Notes: generated by a model from the sequence alone, not told the origin. DNA of 64,000 nt from Heliocidaris tuberculata (GCA_025618425.1 CM046846.1:33330038-33394037); one strand, 5' to 3'; positions 36,095 to 49,836 are shown, counted from the first letter of the stretch. Numbers and translations: made by a program.

Positions 36095-39000
36095 ATTCAG
36101 AGGAAAGGTATGGACAATGCTACTAAGTAGCACTTACGAAACGAGGTCATGAAGAGTGTATGCCTTTCCTAAGCTTAGCAAATACCTACATTCCATTGAA
36201 ATAGCGCAAACTGATGATTAAAGTTGGTAAACACAATCACTACTTGACACAGGTACCATAATCTAGATGCAGAGTCCGCAGAGATGCGAGAGTAAAGAAG
36301 GTTGTTCATCAAAATTGGATAACAGTACAAATTTGGGGGTTATTGTTTTCACGATATTTCCCTTATAACATTCTTTCTCCTCAAGTCTAGTTTAAGTACG
36401 ATACTTTCATAACATAAAATAGAATACAAGCAACTTAAGTGTCAGCTATACCATAACACTAATTATTTTCTATGAATACCACTAACAAACAACACTTATG
36501 GACTTAACACATCAATGGTCTTAAGAGAAAGTCAACATTATGTTCTTTCTTCTTATAAAATGGTCAAATGTGAGACTGATTCAATTAAGCTGTGCTAAAT
36601 TTCTCCTCTCCAGCCATTTGCATTCCATTGCTATCGATTTATTTTGCTGTGGCGAGATAATACTTTTTAAATAGGTATGCGGTGCTTTCAACAATTCACG
36701 AGATCAATGAATAATCGTTTAATCGATGAGAGCGGAATAGAGGTGGGTTTGAGGCTGATAGAGAGTTTTCAGCTAATGATATTGTAAGTCAGTACTAAGT
36801 CCATTCAAGAATATTGATTAGATAGCAGTACTAGGTATTCAAAGAAGAGGGGGGAAAAACCGAGTTGACAAAAATTCTCTAAGACATTTTGGTTAAGGAT
36901 AATCTTACGACCTGTTTGGCACTGGTATATAGGAGAGGATAGAGTGACAGCTACTCGAGTACGTGATGTTTTCTCGGATGTCTTAATTGGCTGTACAACT
37001 CTTATTCTTTCTGTTCATTTGGTGCTTGCTATATTTCAAGGGCATGAAAATTACACATAATAGTAACAGCTAGTATACTGGATTCCCACTAGTTTAATTT
37101 AATTCTATTTAGTTCGTATATAGGCCCTATTTTATACAATAATATAACGATGATATTTTCATTACAATAGAGTATATTATAATGTTCTTTCAAATGGTAA
37201 AGCAGGCACAAAGTGAATTGTTGCAAGCATTTTGCAAGATTGATGGAGACATAATCATAATTATCTACCAATATCATCCGAAGGTTTTGCGTATGATAGT
37301 TATTTTTTCTCCAGGATTATATTTGGTTTATCGTATATGATGTAATTTTACTAAGTGAAAAACATGAACTGGGAAGAATAACAGAGAGCCGATGTATTAA
37401 TAATAACTGAAAGGTGACAAGTGAGTTTCTATATAGCATCATTTTCATAACTCGGTTAAAGTGTAAGTTTTGGTACCTTCAACTGCATTGGTATTTCTCT
37501 ACTCCTTTCTTCGTTTCCTTTATCCTTTGTTTTTGTACCCGTCGCTTATATTTGTTTATTATCAGATAGAGATGTCATCTTTTATTGATTACTGCGCCCC
37601 AACTCTTTCCGATTAAATTTGATTGGGTTATAGTCTGCGGAGGTAAACTCCATCGACATGCACCTGTCATACCGCTGGTCGCCCCCTATCCACCCAATGC
37701 CCTCCGAGCATGATCTTAGGAGTCGGCTTACGACAGGTGGGTCTTCTGTAATCTTGATTCAAGTTGGATCTTTCTATCTGTAAGACATCAATCAACGAAA
37801 ACGTTCGTAGCCGAATCTAAACCCACTATGCATCCAAACCTTTCAATTTGCACAAATACGTAATTATAGCTTTCTCCGATGACAGCATAATAACAATTTA
37901 AATAGTAAGTAATTGCCGCTAATTTTGTTGGTTTGTAACTTACGACGTATTACAAAGCGACGCACTTGTTCGTCTTCAGAACAGGGCAGAGCGTTCCTCA
38001 AGGGCCTGTTTGCGGCCCTATGTTGTGACTGCCCCGATCGGTAACACAACGGGTGTGTGGCGTCTTATTGTGCGTACCTAACAAGTCGAAAAAACATTAG
38101 ACAGACAGGAATTGATTTCTCTAAAGCAGAAGAAAGTAGGGTGAATGCTCAACCCTGCATAGTTAAGACGCAATCAATTATTTCAATCGTCAATTGTGCG
38201 ATTTGGTTTGAGTGAGTCGAGAGAGTTGATTAGGGGGTCAATTCCATTTAACGAAGGTGACAAGTCCTTTACAATGAGATAGGCGGAAAACGCCTTTGTT
38301 AGTCCAACAGCGAGGTCTTCATTAAGAGTTGATAAAAGAACCATTCATATTGGGTGGGAGTTGACGTATTTCGATTTCCATTAGAAGGGGAGAAAAAAAT
38401 TGTTTTCTTGGAAGGAACATTTGACATAGTTTAAATAACTTTTTGGAAAAGTTCAGAACAGAGAATAGAAAGGGATAAACACATGAACATTAACAAGTAA
38501 GCACTGTAAAGTCTTTACTTCATTAATGCCTTTCATGGATCAGTTAGGCTTTTGATTATTCAATTCATGAAGGCAGAATTTCTCAAATAAAAATGACGGG
38601 GAAAGGACGCTAAAGTTGAGAAAAGAAAGAGAAAGACAACAGAAGGCTAGACAGAATTGACGGAACGGAGGTTAAAGAGAAAGAGATAGATAGAGAGAGA
38701 GAGAGAGAAGATAAAAATACACAGAGAATTGAAAGAGAAGAGATGATGTTCAACCCTACAATCCAAACAATAAACAATACGAAGAAATGACCTTCAGCGT
38801 ATGAGCAAGATATATCCTCGTCCTTTGAAAACATTTTCTTAATCGCTGACAAAAATAAATAAAGCAGACCAAATATACATCCAGTGCACGGTGCATTAGT
38901 ATGGTTATCTACTCCAAAAAAGAAGAGATCGTGTGCAAGTAGCTTTTTATCCATGTTTCCATACATCAACGCAAGTCAATTGGAAGTCATTTTGTTTTTA

Positions 39001-39577
39001 TCCCTCACTGATCAGTGCGATGATGATAACATTTGATGTAAAGTCGAGCGTCAACGTCATCGTTGACCATGAACGGATTACGTAACCGATGAGTTACGAA
39101 GCTTCTGGGAATCATAAGGCCACACCGCAGTGAAGTCGGATAAGGAGATGGATCGTAAAAAGATCGTGATATTTCGTAAGGAGGTGATTGTGACAACGAC
39201 AAAGGAGGGGGAGGGGGCTCCATGGGATTATTTGATTAGGTCTAATCATCTCACGAAAATCTTAATTCCTGACGAGAAATGTAAAAATCTGAGGACGATT
39301 TTTCGATTGGCTTGTTGGATCCCCCCCCCGCAAACTGGGAGACAAAGTTGGTCACACCCCCTCCCCCTGCCTTCAGGATATGCACTCATAAACAGCCACT
39401 GCATCGTTCAACCCCCATGCATCACCTGTCAAACCTTTGCACAGAGAATCTCCCAGCTGCGCCTCATTTTCCTCTGAAGATGGATGAATCTTGCTCACCT
39501 TGATCGAACTCAATAAAAAAAAAAATCAAATTAATATTGCCTGACAAAGCTACATCACACGTGCTTAGAAATGACAC
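36095..39577. other. No recognised gene
   Basis: AT-rich sequence. (AG)n lies at 38691-38708. GC-richer patches at 37930-38060 and 39120-39480 contain frames of 60-115 codons on one or both strands, with no recognisable peptide. A short AATAAA plus ATCAAAT sequence at 39510-39532 could be a retrotransposon tail. Confidence 0.45.
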
Positions 39578-39712
39578 CAGAGCCCTGTTTCATAAAACTT
39601 ATTATCAATAACAACTGCCTCATATCTATGACAAATTTGCTCTCAGCCAATCAGATGCAAGTATTTCAGTAGCTTATAACTGTTATTGCAACTTTTATGA
39701 AACGGGGCCCAG
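39578..39712 (+). mobile_element. GGGCCC-family MITE (135 bp)
   Basis: CCAGAGCCCTGTTTCATAAA at the left and TTTATGAAACGGGGCCCAG at the right, with core CTCAGCCAATCAGATGCAAG. Compared with the 58.9-kb copy it lacks part of the right arm. Confidence 0.85.
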
Positions 39713-40514
39713 GTCCCTAAACACTACTCTCATTTATGCCTCAATCCTCTCCTTTCCAATTAGAATCTCAAGACTTCAATTCTGGTCTTTCATGTACCAA
39801 ACATCCTTGGCCTCAATCTTAAATCTACTGTGCAACATCAGCGGTTGTTCTGTGATAAATTAGTCAAAAGTTTCAACACACACCAATAAAAATCGAAAAA
39901 ATTAACATCGAGCTAAATATTTCTCATTCAAAAAATAATGTTGTCGGTAGACGGGTAGACCTACGAGTATTAGTATGACAGTATATTCCGTGCTTTGTAT
40001 AATATGCACTTATACAATTACAGATAACAAAGACAAACACAGAAAAGAGTAAATATTATCTTCCTTTTCTTTTCCTATATTATAATGCCGTATTAAGTTT
40101 AAATAATAATTTTAATCATATTTCAAATTTCAGTTCAGAAAAAGACAATTGATTCATCACAGACGGAAGGAGCCAATGTACCTTCAAAGGCACTTTATTT
40201 TGCTTATCAAAACAAATCTTTGAAGATAATGTTTTTCTGTTTTGGTGTTGCCAAACGAGTGTTATGATTCACAACCCTCTTTCCTCCGGTTCTTCCTGCC
40301 ATTTATTCTTGTTTACTGAGTTTTCATCAGAGGGGGAAAAACCCCTTCGTCATTTAACAGGTGTGGAGATAGATAGATAGAGGGGAAGAAAATGATAAGA
40401 ATTAAAATTTTCTTTCTTTCATCATACATAAAAGATTACATAGGGGCATAGGGAAGGGAAGATAATAAAACTGACCATCATTTACTGGTCACATGCTAGT
40501 AGCACTTCAGAAAT

Positions 40515-40556
<42 letters not shown>

Positions 40557-41570
40557 GGGGGGGGTATAATCCGTAACTCAGGTATCAAAGAAGCAAACAA
40601 CTTTTACGAGTAAAATAACAATGTACTGATTTGTACACGCGTTTTCTCCTTTGTAATTTTTAAAATAATTGGTATAAAACTGTCTTTATAAGGATTATTT
40701 CGTTTTCAGGGATGTACGGAAAAGAGAGTAATCTTGATTTAATATTTCAATTCATTTTTTTTTCAATTTAATGACATTTATTTCCAATATGTATGGTATA
40801 ATGTCAGTGTCAAGTTTGCCTATAAAATCACAATATATGTCTTAACATACGCCTAGTGATGACAAAATAAAAGGTTTTCAACCCTGCGTAAAAACAAATG
40901 AAGGACAAAATATTTGTGCTTAATTACTTTAGAGAAATCGGAAAAAGCTGTAAGGAGTATGCCTGATAAACAGGGTTATCCGTCTACTGGTCAAGAATGA
41001 TTCAAGTGTAATAACCAACGGAAAGGGATTTGTTTCATCTTTCCTTCTACCTGTTACTAATACTAGGTTTGTTTTTATCACACCCTAAGAGCTCCTCCCT
41101 ATTTTCATCTAGGTCTGTCGCAAAGCTTTATAGGCCCTCATGAATAATGCGCTTTATGAGACACCCCGTAATAGGCGTCTCGTCTCCTACACAGCATATC
41201 CCATTATCACTGACTACAATGAGTGCAAGACAAAATTCAAATGTTGGCTGGTGTAAAGCTGAAAAGCCATAACCATGCTGTAAAAGTAAAATTTTGTAAG
41301 CAATATCACCCTTCAAATCATATTCCGTAATCATGTTGGCATCATATCATCGTATATACATGCCAGTATGCTAGATAGTTTCAAAACCTTCAAGGGGTCT
41401 TTCGCCAATGACTTCATTTGTGGAATGTATACAGTGTGGCCTTGAAAATATAGGAGGTAAAGATGTCTGATTTATTTTAGATTTATTTTAGAAATGCCCT
41501 CCTGGTAACAGCATCTGTTTCCCTGTCATAATTCGCTTACCATCATCATAAATTTTCAAAACGAAGGCTT
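39713..41570. other. No recognised gene
   Basis: AT-rich sequence with a compound (AG)n/poly-G at 40516-40563. Confidence 0.5.
40516..40563. repeat. (GA)n followed by poly-G
   Basis: About 17 GA units, AAA, then 9-10 G. Confidence 0.95.
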
Positions 41571-41617
41571 GGCATAACCAGGGAAATGTAACTATAGTTA
41601 CATTTCCCTGGCATAAC
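41571..41617. mobile_element. 32-bp perfect palindrome flanked by a 7-8 bp direct repeat
   Basis: The palindrome 41579-41610 is CAGGGAAATGTAACTA joined to its exact reverse complement. It is flanked by GGCATAAC on the left (41571-41578) and (G)GCATAAC on the right (41610-41617). CAGGG ends with an 8-bp target duplication are typical of hAT elements. The structure looks like two terminal repeats joined with no interior. Confidence 0.7.
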
Positions 41618-44600
41618 GAAGAGTATACTCGACCTCACATTATTGATCCATGACCTGCGTGACCTTAAGGTCATACTGAGGTCACATGAAAGTTGGCTAA
41701 AAATCTATTGTTTGTCTTCAAATATGTTGTGACAACATGTTGATGAATGTGTCGACATTCAACATCAAACTTATGACTGAAAAATATTTCAGTGACTGAG
41801 GTGGGGGACTCATCAAATATAATTCCCAGTCTTCTAGTATCAAGAAATCAGAATATTGTGAATCATATTTTCAAAAAAGTAATTGTAAAGCATTGAGGGT
41901 GGGAGCTACATGGATAATAAGACAGTTTCCAACTACTGCCTACTGCATTTTGCAAGACTGTTCACAATGAAGTTGTATTCCACATTCTAACAGATTCTGA
42001 GATGACATTTGGCGCCTCATTCCACATCTATATACCATGCATTTTTTTTTTCTTCCACCTTGCCCAGGTAAAAACAAAAAAGAGATAGAGAAAGATGCCC
42101 AGGTAAAAACAAAAAAGAGAGAGAGAGAGAGGGGGGAGGGGAATCAACGACGTGACAGAAATAGATCAAGTCATCTATTAGTATTCATCATGTTATCTTC
42201 AAACTGGAGTTTTCTTTTATCTTTCCCTCTCCTCGGTGCAGACAACGTTTCGTTCGTGCCCTTTTCGACGAATAATCGAGGCCCTGGGCGAGTATGTCTA
42301 TGAACAATCCACCCATTAGATTAAAGCTAGATGTCTAAATGCCATCCCGTAATACCTGCCGCCTCAAGCCATTCCTGAATTACGATTGAGAAACGATGAT
42401 GACCGCCGTGAATGAAAATAGACCATGGGCGAGAACGCCCACGAGATCGAAGACGGTGGAGGCAGGGGTGGCACATCGGGCTTTCAGGTTAATTAGTCTG
42501 AAGAATTATATAGATTTGGACACTTCTAAATTTGGCTGTGACCATCCTTGGACAACCACCATGGAAGACGCCGTTCTGATCTATGTGCATGTTAAAGTTC
42601 TAAGTTTAGGCCCTACTTAAAGTAGGAGTGTGTAAGGGGATCGACAGCATGTCTAAGGGAATTGAGAGCTAGTTTAAGCTTGAGTTCCTTCATCCATTGA
42701 GATTCACTGCAGTTTATTCATATTATACTAAATATATTCCATTAAAAAAATTAACGAGAGTAGATGCAGGCCTATCTTTTTTTAAGGCTGCATGAAGAAC
42801 CAACTGGTGAATTTGTCATGAATCACACCATTATCCAGATGTTCGTTCAGTAGAAATTCAACAGATACAACACACATCGTTATGACCAATCAAATATTGT
42901 AGCATAATCACCAATTTGATAAATATGCTCTGTCCACTTGAGGACATCGTCACAATTGAATGATAATGAATAGATATCAACATAACAGTTAAAATATGGA
43001 CGTGCTTAAATTGGCCTTCCATATAAATAATTACCTTGACCTCCTACTTATATCACGAACCGACAAGTGCTCTAACCTTACACTTCTTTGCACGATTTTA
43101 GATACAACGAAGAATGAAAAAAAGAGTACTGACACGGAATCATGCTTGTTACTGCTTTTTTGGAATCACTCCCGACATATTAAATTTAGTTGAGAATTGT
43201 TCACAGACTTAAGAAAAGTAGGATAGAATTTTAAAACACTCTGGGAATCGAGTCGTAGAACTCCTGCAAGAGCTGGCAAAAGAGGGAGAGAAGGATACGG
43301 GAGAGAGAGAGAGAGAGAGATTGGGATGAGAGAGACGTAATACAGATAAAATGAGGGAGGGGAGAGAGCGGGAGGGTGGGGGGGGGAGTGCGAGAGTAAG
43401 ATTTAGCCAGAAAATAAGACAGCTACTCAGCTACTTATGTTTATGATGTTCTTTGTGATGCAAAAGCAAGTTTCAAGTTTTCGCCTTAAAATTCACATTA
43501 AACCTAAATTTCAAGGCGTAGTATACAATCAGCGTCAGGTATTCATTTCTCCACCTGACAAAGATATCTGAAATATTGATTTTGTAAAGGAACTCCACAT
43601 TTACTGGAGATCAAAGCATAAACATCGACATTTTTCAAAACAACCCTGCCATGAATAATCCATGTGTTTGTTAAACCGAATATTTTCCCCATCTGACATT
43701 CTGTATTTTATAATCAAAGACCCAAGAAACTTGGAATGAAAGAAAAAAAAAAAAAAAAGGTATATTACTAGTCTAAATTCGTACATCATTTTTGTCACGC
43801 GATTTCAAGACTTATTTCCAGCGCATGAATTTGAAGTTTGAAAAAAAAAAAAAACCCATTTCCAAGGATTAAAAAGAGAGCACTCATGGTAATTTCTATA
43901 GGCTCTCGGATTTGCAATACATTCTAAATTTTTGTTCGTCGTTTTCCGTAAAAAGGTTGCGTAAATGATCTCAGATGAAAAAGAGATATATTGGCAAGGG
44001 TCTCATCGAATGTAGGATCGGGTGGCTCAATTAGGGCTTTTAAGTAGATCAAAGTGATGAATAGACATCGCTAAAAACTGACAGGTGATTTTATATTGGC
44101 AATAAAGGGAGAACAATCTTTATATAAGGCGATTCGAGAAAAATTTCCATGGAGTCTAAATATCGAAGGTGAACAAGCGAAGGCAAGCAAGATTGAGGAG
44201 AAGAAGAAGATTAAGAAGAAGATGATGACAACGACGATGATGGTGATGTCGATTAATAGTTAAAGGACTTTATGATGAAAAGTATGCAAACACTGATTGG
44301 GGAGAAAATAACCTGTGTTTAAGTGAACATAAAACAAGGTAAATTTATGATTACTATTACTTGTAGTTTAAATGATTTTTTTTTACATAAACTGCATAGG
44401 AATCAGAGGTCATCATAAGAACTGAGACACTATAACAATAATTTCTATCGTTTTCTGCTTAAAATTTTAAATTCAATTTATCATAGAAACTGGAAATTGC
44501 TGGTTATCGCAAAAACTGAACTAATATTCCCTTAATTTGGTTTTGGTTTTACAAACACAAAAATTAATGTTACCCGTGGGACTGAGTTTGCAAACTCAAC

Positions 44601-45518
44601 TCTAAATGAAAAATTTGTTGTTGTTTTTTTTTTTATATAAAGGTAAGAAATAAAGATTTATCAAGCTTTAAAGATAGGTATCTCAGACGCGTGTTTATTT
44701 GTATGTAGTATAATCATCATGGATTATAATTATATCATGGACTTGTAGGGTCATTATTAATTTATATTTCAAAAAACCTTTACATGGAAGACATGAAGTT
44801 AATGTTTTTTTAATCAGCAGAAGTGCTATGAGGGAAAAAAAAAACTTTTCAAAGTTAAAAAAAAAAAAGTACAATGTTGAATTTATTTTGTTTTAAAAAA
44901 TATTTTATTGCTTTTGTTTTTCTTAATTTTTACATCCATTCGCAAAACGCACGTACACAAAATACCATAATCATCAACATTTTTTTTCCAAAGGAATATT
45001 TCCCTTTGTGTTTGCTTTTCTCGTTTAGCCCATAGTCCATAAGAATCATCAGTCATATACCCCCCCCCCACCTCCTCCAGAATGATGATGGTTATAATCG
45101 TATACTCAATCAAAATGTGATAAGGGTGATAAAGCTTTATTCCTTGCAATCGATGTCAAAGTAAATTAATATTGATTCCTTTGCCTAAATGTGTCATTCA
45201 TGTTATCAAAAGCAAAAACAAATATTTGGTTTGTATAATAAAGCTGAAGATTATTCGGACGAATTGCTAATCTCCTTGAAAACAATATACCAAACGAAAA
45301 GACAATACGTCACAAGATAGAACGACAAATAGGGAGGAGTTTTGTTTTGATTTATTTTTATGTATCTCCTACGCAGGCTAATGAAAATTTTAAAATACGC
45401 AAAGGATAAGGCCTATTCTAATGGAATTCACGCTACATTATTGTCTAACGTACACTGATACTGCAATAAGATTAACCGATAATCATTCAAGTATCCATAC
45501 TTACTGAGCTATCTTGAT
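41618..45518. other. No recognised gene
   Basis: AT-rich sequence with short tandem and simple repeats: a 25-bp unit repeated at 42061-42085 and 42096-42120 before (GA)n/G, (GA)n at 43301-43321, G-rich 43376-43386, and several A- or T-runs. Confidence 0.5.
42061..42136. repeat. 25-bp direct duplication leading into (GA)n/poly-G
   Basis: TGCCCAGGTAAAAACAAAAA plus AGAGA occurs twice at a 35-bp period, then runs into GA repeats. The duplication probably arose by slippage with the microsatellite. Confidence 0.85.
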
Positions 45519-45870
45519 TTGATTGTGGAGAGGTACAGATGAAATCTTAAAAAGTACAGTGATTTTAAAATATCAGCAGGGTGGGCTCAAAATGGAGAAT
45601 TTTAGGTTCTTTGTAAAGGCACAAAGAATAATGTGGATAAAAAGGCTTAAAACAGGACCTCAAGCTATCAAATGGAAACAATATTTCAAATATTTAATGA
45701 GACCGATGGGACGAAATCTAATATTTTATTGCAATTATCGGAGGGATACAGTGGCAATTCAATTCAAACTGTTACATAAGCTTTTAAAAAATGTCTTTGG
45801 AATGAAAACCCTAATGATTATTTTCAAACATTTAACAAATAAGATGTAGCTCTACCACAAATATTTTCTT
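45519..45870 (+). pseudogene. L1-like (non-LTR) reverse transcriptase C-terminal fragment
   Basis: A 108-codon frame reads WRGTDEILKS, YQQGGLKMENFRFFVKAQRI, MWIKRLKTG, then KWKQYFKYL and GRNLIFYCNY. The order W-x-G, then G-G-L-x-M, then W-[IL]-K-R-L, then W-x-x-x-F is the region after the polymerase domain in L1/Tx1-type ORF2 proteins. A stop lies directly upstream in the same frame, so the polymerase domain is gone. After about residue 90 the similarity seems to move to another frame (CLWNENPNDYFQTFN), implying a frameshift. It is a dead fragment and does not encode a working enzyme. Its 3' part is interrupted by GA repeats at 45960-46090. Confidence 0.65.
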
Positions 45871-45959
45871 CTTTGCTATGTGAAAAGCCTCCTCCATCTC
45901 CTGCATCTATGATGATTTTTAACCTTTTAAACCGTCATCCTTTGACTCCCCCCAAACTA

Positions 45960-45979
45960 ACGAGAGAGAGAGAGATAGA

Positions 45980-46018
<39 letters not shown>

Positions 46019-46044
46019 AGAGAGAGATAGAGAGAGAGAGGGGG

Positions 46045-46090
<46 letters not shown>
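45960..46090. repeat. Long (GA)n array with embedded G-tracts
   Basis: Nearly pure purine, 130 bp, with GGGGGGG interruptions at 46011 and 46041. Arg/Glu- and Ser/Leu-rich frames here are artefacts. Confidence 0.96.
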
Positions 46091-46091
<1 letters not shown>

Positions 46092-46549
46092 AAAAATGTG
46101 AGGTGGGTGTTCTCGCTCTCGATCCCAATACAGCATGTATAGAGGTTAAACTATGGCGTGTTGAAGATAAGATTGAGGTACATTCTTTTCTCTTTCGGAT
46201 GAAATTTCATCGCATAATGGCGCCAGGAGAATAATCGGAGGGACACATCTTGATGTAGCTATAGGGGTTACGGATAATGTTTTTCGCATGAAAATACTGC
46301 GCAGAGACATGTGTTGCTTGTGTATCTGGAATGCATCACGTTTGTCGCCATCTTGTTAAACGGCAAGGGAAATTTATGAAAGGAACTGAGAAGTTTGTGG
46401 GTATATATTTCCAGAGACCAACTGTGTCTCTATACAAGACAGGAAAGTCGTTTATCCTTATAAAAGAGACGACAGTCGTTGAGAATTGTGATAAACACAT
46501 TCTTACAGCATTAAACAGGATGATGCGACTTCATAATCCTATATGAAAT

Positions 46550-46895
46550 TCATTGGTCTATGTATAATCTTATAAGGGGGAATATTATTTTATATTGACA
46601 CTCAGCAAGTTTGTTACTAGCGTTTCAAAGAACCTATAAAATGTTTTAATTATAATATTTTCTTGCTAATATTGCTCAAATTAGCACGTTTCTTTCCTTT
46701 TTTCTTTTAATTTAGAGATTAAACCAATTATTGCTTTATCAGTGTAAGTCCATTGAAATGATGTTCCGTTATACCTAATGTTCCAATGCATATAGTTGTT
46801 AATTCCCGGTTCTTAATTTCCTTGTGCACTGTTTAAAAAAATTGTAAAAGATATATGTTTGTGGAAAAATAATTAAACTTTGAAACTTTGAATAA
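46550..46895 (+). mobile_element. Probable LINE 3' untranslated end with CTTTGAAA tail
   Basis: AT-rich sequence ending AATTAAACTTTGAAACTTTG, a short tandem tail of the kind found at LINE 3' ends. It is downstream of, and in the same orientation as, the L1-like fragment, but about 400 bp between them is not explained, so they may be separate insertions. Confidence 0.4.
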
Positions 46896-49456
46896 GAAAC
46901 TTGATGTAAAGCAGTTGTGATAAAAACCACAATAACTCATTCATGGTAACGATAAAGAAAGCTTATGATGGAAAGTTTAGCTCATCATTGTGACGTCACA
47001 CCATGGTCCAACTGCCCAAATTTCTGATTAAGCTAGCGTGTCGTTTTATCCTAATTTAAGGGGGAATTAGGGTTATTATTGAGTCCTGGAGATGCTAATT
47101 TCCCTTAAGATGAAGCTTTCTAGAATCTAAATTCCTAGGAAATCTCTAAAGTGCAGGCTATATTTAAATGACGTATACAGTACAGACTCTTGAAATTCTT
47201 GTTTTCAGGAACTCTTGGATAACGCGAACAAATATATAAATATATCTACTCAACTACTAACAGACAGTCATTCTCTTCATAATTTTAGTATGAATTTTGT
47301 TAAAACCTTTCTTCCTTCACAATCATGCCAACCCACGTCCTATGTCGATAGCAATAACATGTGCGCTACAAATAATAATAATAATGCTTTGAAAATTTTC
47401 CATTGCATATCTAAACTCATGAATACACGACATAAACATCCTAGGAATTGACTAGAATAAAATCGGATGGTAATATAATTTTGTCGGTATTTTCACAGGC
47501 CTATTATAAGATTACAGCCCTGAGGTATATTCAGGATTAATTTACCTAATGTATAAACTGCACAGAATGAGGAGCGATCCGTTATGTATTATATCCATGA
47601 TATCGGAGTAATGCTGGTTCAGATATTATTAAGGGTCTGTACAGGCCTTCTGTATAAGAAGACTGCATAATAAAGAGGCTTGCAGGTGAATTCTAACCTG
47701 ATATCGAGTTTAATGAAAGTAGAAAATTGCGAGAAACAGATCAGTGAAAGAGAAAAAAGGTGACTAATATATAAAAGTTTTTTAATTTTAAAGTTCAAAT
47801 TGATTAAATGCAAATTGGCAACATTGTGATTTACCCTACGAGCATCTCTCCCATTTGTTTTGTATTAGAAATTTCATGAATTTCCATTTTCTTGATTGGT
47901 TGTTGAGGAATATATTTCATAGAAGGGTTTGTAAAAACACGTGGTCTATAATATATCTAGATTACAGGTACGATGATTATTATTTTCAAGGTAATAAAAA
48001 TTTAAAAAATTGAAGCACAGAACCAGTGGAAGATTTGCTCGCAACGATCCTTTACTTTCATTTTAAACGCTTCTATTTAAGCCAGCTTGATGTTAGAATG
48101 GACTGCTGAAATTATGGCAACTATAGGAGAGTAAAAAAAAAGGTTATCACACTTTTTTGGTGATTATTTACTCATAAAAAATCCCTGACAAGTACTCAAA
48201 GGTATGCCGCTGGGTTTTCCGGGGGGGGGGGGGGGGAGAGGCATGGCCGGTTTCCCCCGAAATCCACCAGTGACAATGATTCTAGGAACATATCAAATTA
48301 GGCCTGTAATATCTCATTTAGGAGCAGGTAGGTATTGTGTTCACCAAGTACCATTGTTATAGTCTGACCGCATAAAATAAAACAGAACAATTAACGTGTA
48401 CTTTCCGTGATCGTTGCCTGAACAAGTATCTTAAACATTTGCCATAATTGTGTCGTAAAAACAAGTACAAACGAGCGAAAAATGAGTACAGGATATATCA
48501 TCGCACGGCACGTCAAATATTATTGCAAAGGTCATTGTTACAGGTCTTTATATTAACAACTAAATCTTGCAAGCTGGTACTTTAGGAGGAAAAGGTCTAA
48601 CTAGGAATTTGGCTTCTATTCAAATTGGACTTTCCCAGGATGGATTTATCGGTATCGACAAGAAACCTGTATACAAAAAGAGAGAATTAATTTTTTTCAA
48701 AGAGAGCCAGAGCCAAAGGGGTAAAATGTTTTGAGAAAGTGTGTGAGCTTAGAAAATAGAATAAGTACCGTAGGACGAAATTTTATGAAATGGTATTAGT
48801 GCACTATTATCAAGACTGCCTTGTTAACTGCTAATATTAGCCGAGAGTTGTTTTTTTCTACCACCATAAAGGTAATTTCCTAATCCAATACTCTCCAAAT
48901 AAGATTTTTTATTGTAATAATATACATTTCTGTCATTACGGGCACAGTTATAAGTACAATTCAAATCATTCGTTTTAAAGACAAATATGTTTACACGGCA
49001 TTTCAAACTTTTTGAAAAATATTTCCCACTCAGTTTCCATATGTTCTTTCGTTCGTTCGTTTCTACAACAATTTCCCCCAATAACATGCGATGTTGTAAA
49101 ATAGTCCCATCAGACACACAATCATGTAGTGTTTTTTTTTTTCCAGAGAATTTAAGCTAAAAAAAAAAAATTCTCCTCATGATCTGATTGATCGCCAAGT
49201 AAGAGAATAGGATACCAGCACATACTAAGATCACGCCTGCGTAGGCGCCAAATACTACCAGCAAGGATTACACACTTTCTGATAATAGAACAGTCAAACT
49301 TTCCCATTACCGGTACGTCTTTATTAATTTTGACTTTATTTCTCGGAAAAAAAAAGGTTGCCTAATTTTCTACCTCAACGCGCATGAATAAAATGATTAT
49401 ATTATGCATGTTGGGCATACCATTAAAACACTAATATATCCATGGGCATATGCATA
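46896..49456. other. No recognised gene
   Basis: AT-rich sequence. It contains the dispersed repeat at 48192-48274. No splice-bounded exon was found. Confidence 0.5.
48192..48274 (+). repeat. Dispersed repeat with poly-G centre (partner 60271-60346)
   Basis: AAAGGTATGCCGCTGGGTTT, about 16 G, GGCATGGCCGGTTT, then AAATCCACCAGTGAC. The partner has AAAGGTATGCCAGTTTGGTT, about 13 G, GGCACGGACCGATT, then AAATCTACCAATGAC. Confidence 0.6.
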
Positions 49457-49674
49457 CAGGGGCGTCGTTCGATCACTTTGGATGTTGTGGGGGAGGGGTC
49501 GTTGGACTAAATTTGGCGACAAGTTAACCAAAATGTTCCAACAACCCCTCATCAAAGAAAAGAAGAAAGATATTATTAGATAGATCCAAACATAGGGGTC
49601 AGCATTTTTTAATTGCAATTGTAATGGGAGGGGGGGGGGGTGTTCATGCCCACACCCTCCAAGTGACGCCTATG
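49457..49674. mobile_element. Degraded hAT-like element with CAGGGGCGTC end and internal poly-G
   Basis: The left end CAGGGGCGTCGTTCGATCAC and the reversed right end CATAGGCGTCACTTGGAGGG agree over the first ten bases or so. G-tracts lie inside at 49490-49499 and 49627-49640. Target duplications are not preserved. Confidence 0.35.
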
Positions 49675-49836
49675 TCTTTATGAGAAATCATTTGTACTCA
49701 TCTGATGTTGTGTTGACAAGTCAACACCAGCCGGAATGAAAGGCGAGAACCAATGTATGCTTGTGAAATAGTTCCTTATGTCTTGTCGATGTTTGATCAA
49801 TGAGATTGTGTGTGTGGTGGGGCGGAGAGGAGGAGG

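Noticed and set aside
37864..38049. Possible exon (minus strand) with acceptor-like and donor-like ends
   Set aside because: A stop lies in frame between the acceptor and the frame start, and the peptide is unrecognised.
38610..38969. 119-codon hydrophobic minus-strand frame
   Set aside because: The C-terminal third is the complement of (GA)n and the remainder matches nothing I know.
39130..39477. 115-codon plus-strand frame overlapped by a minus-strand frame
   Set aside because: Open on both strands in a C-rich patch, with no family signature.
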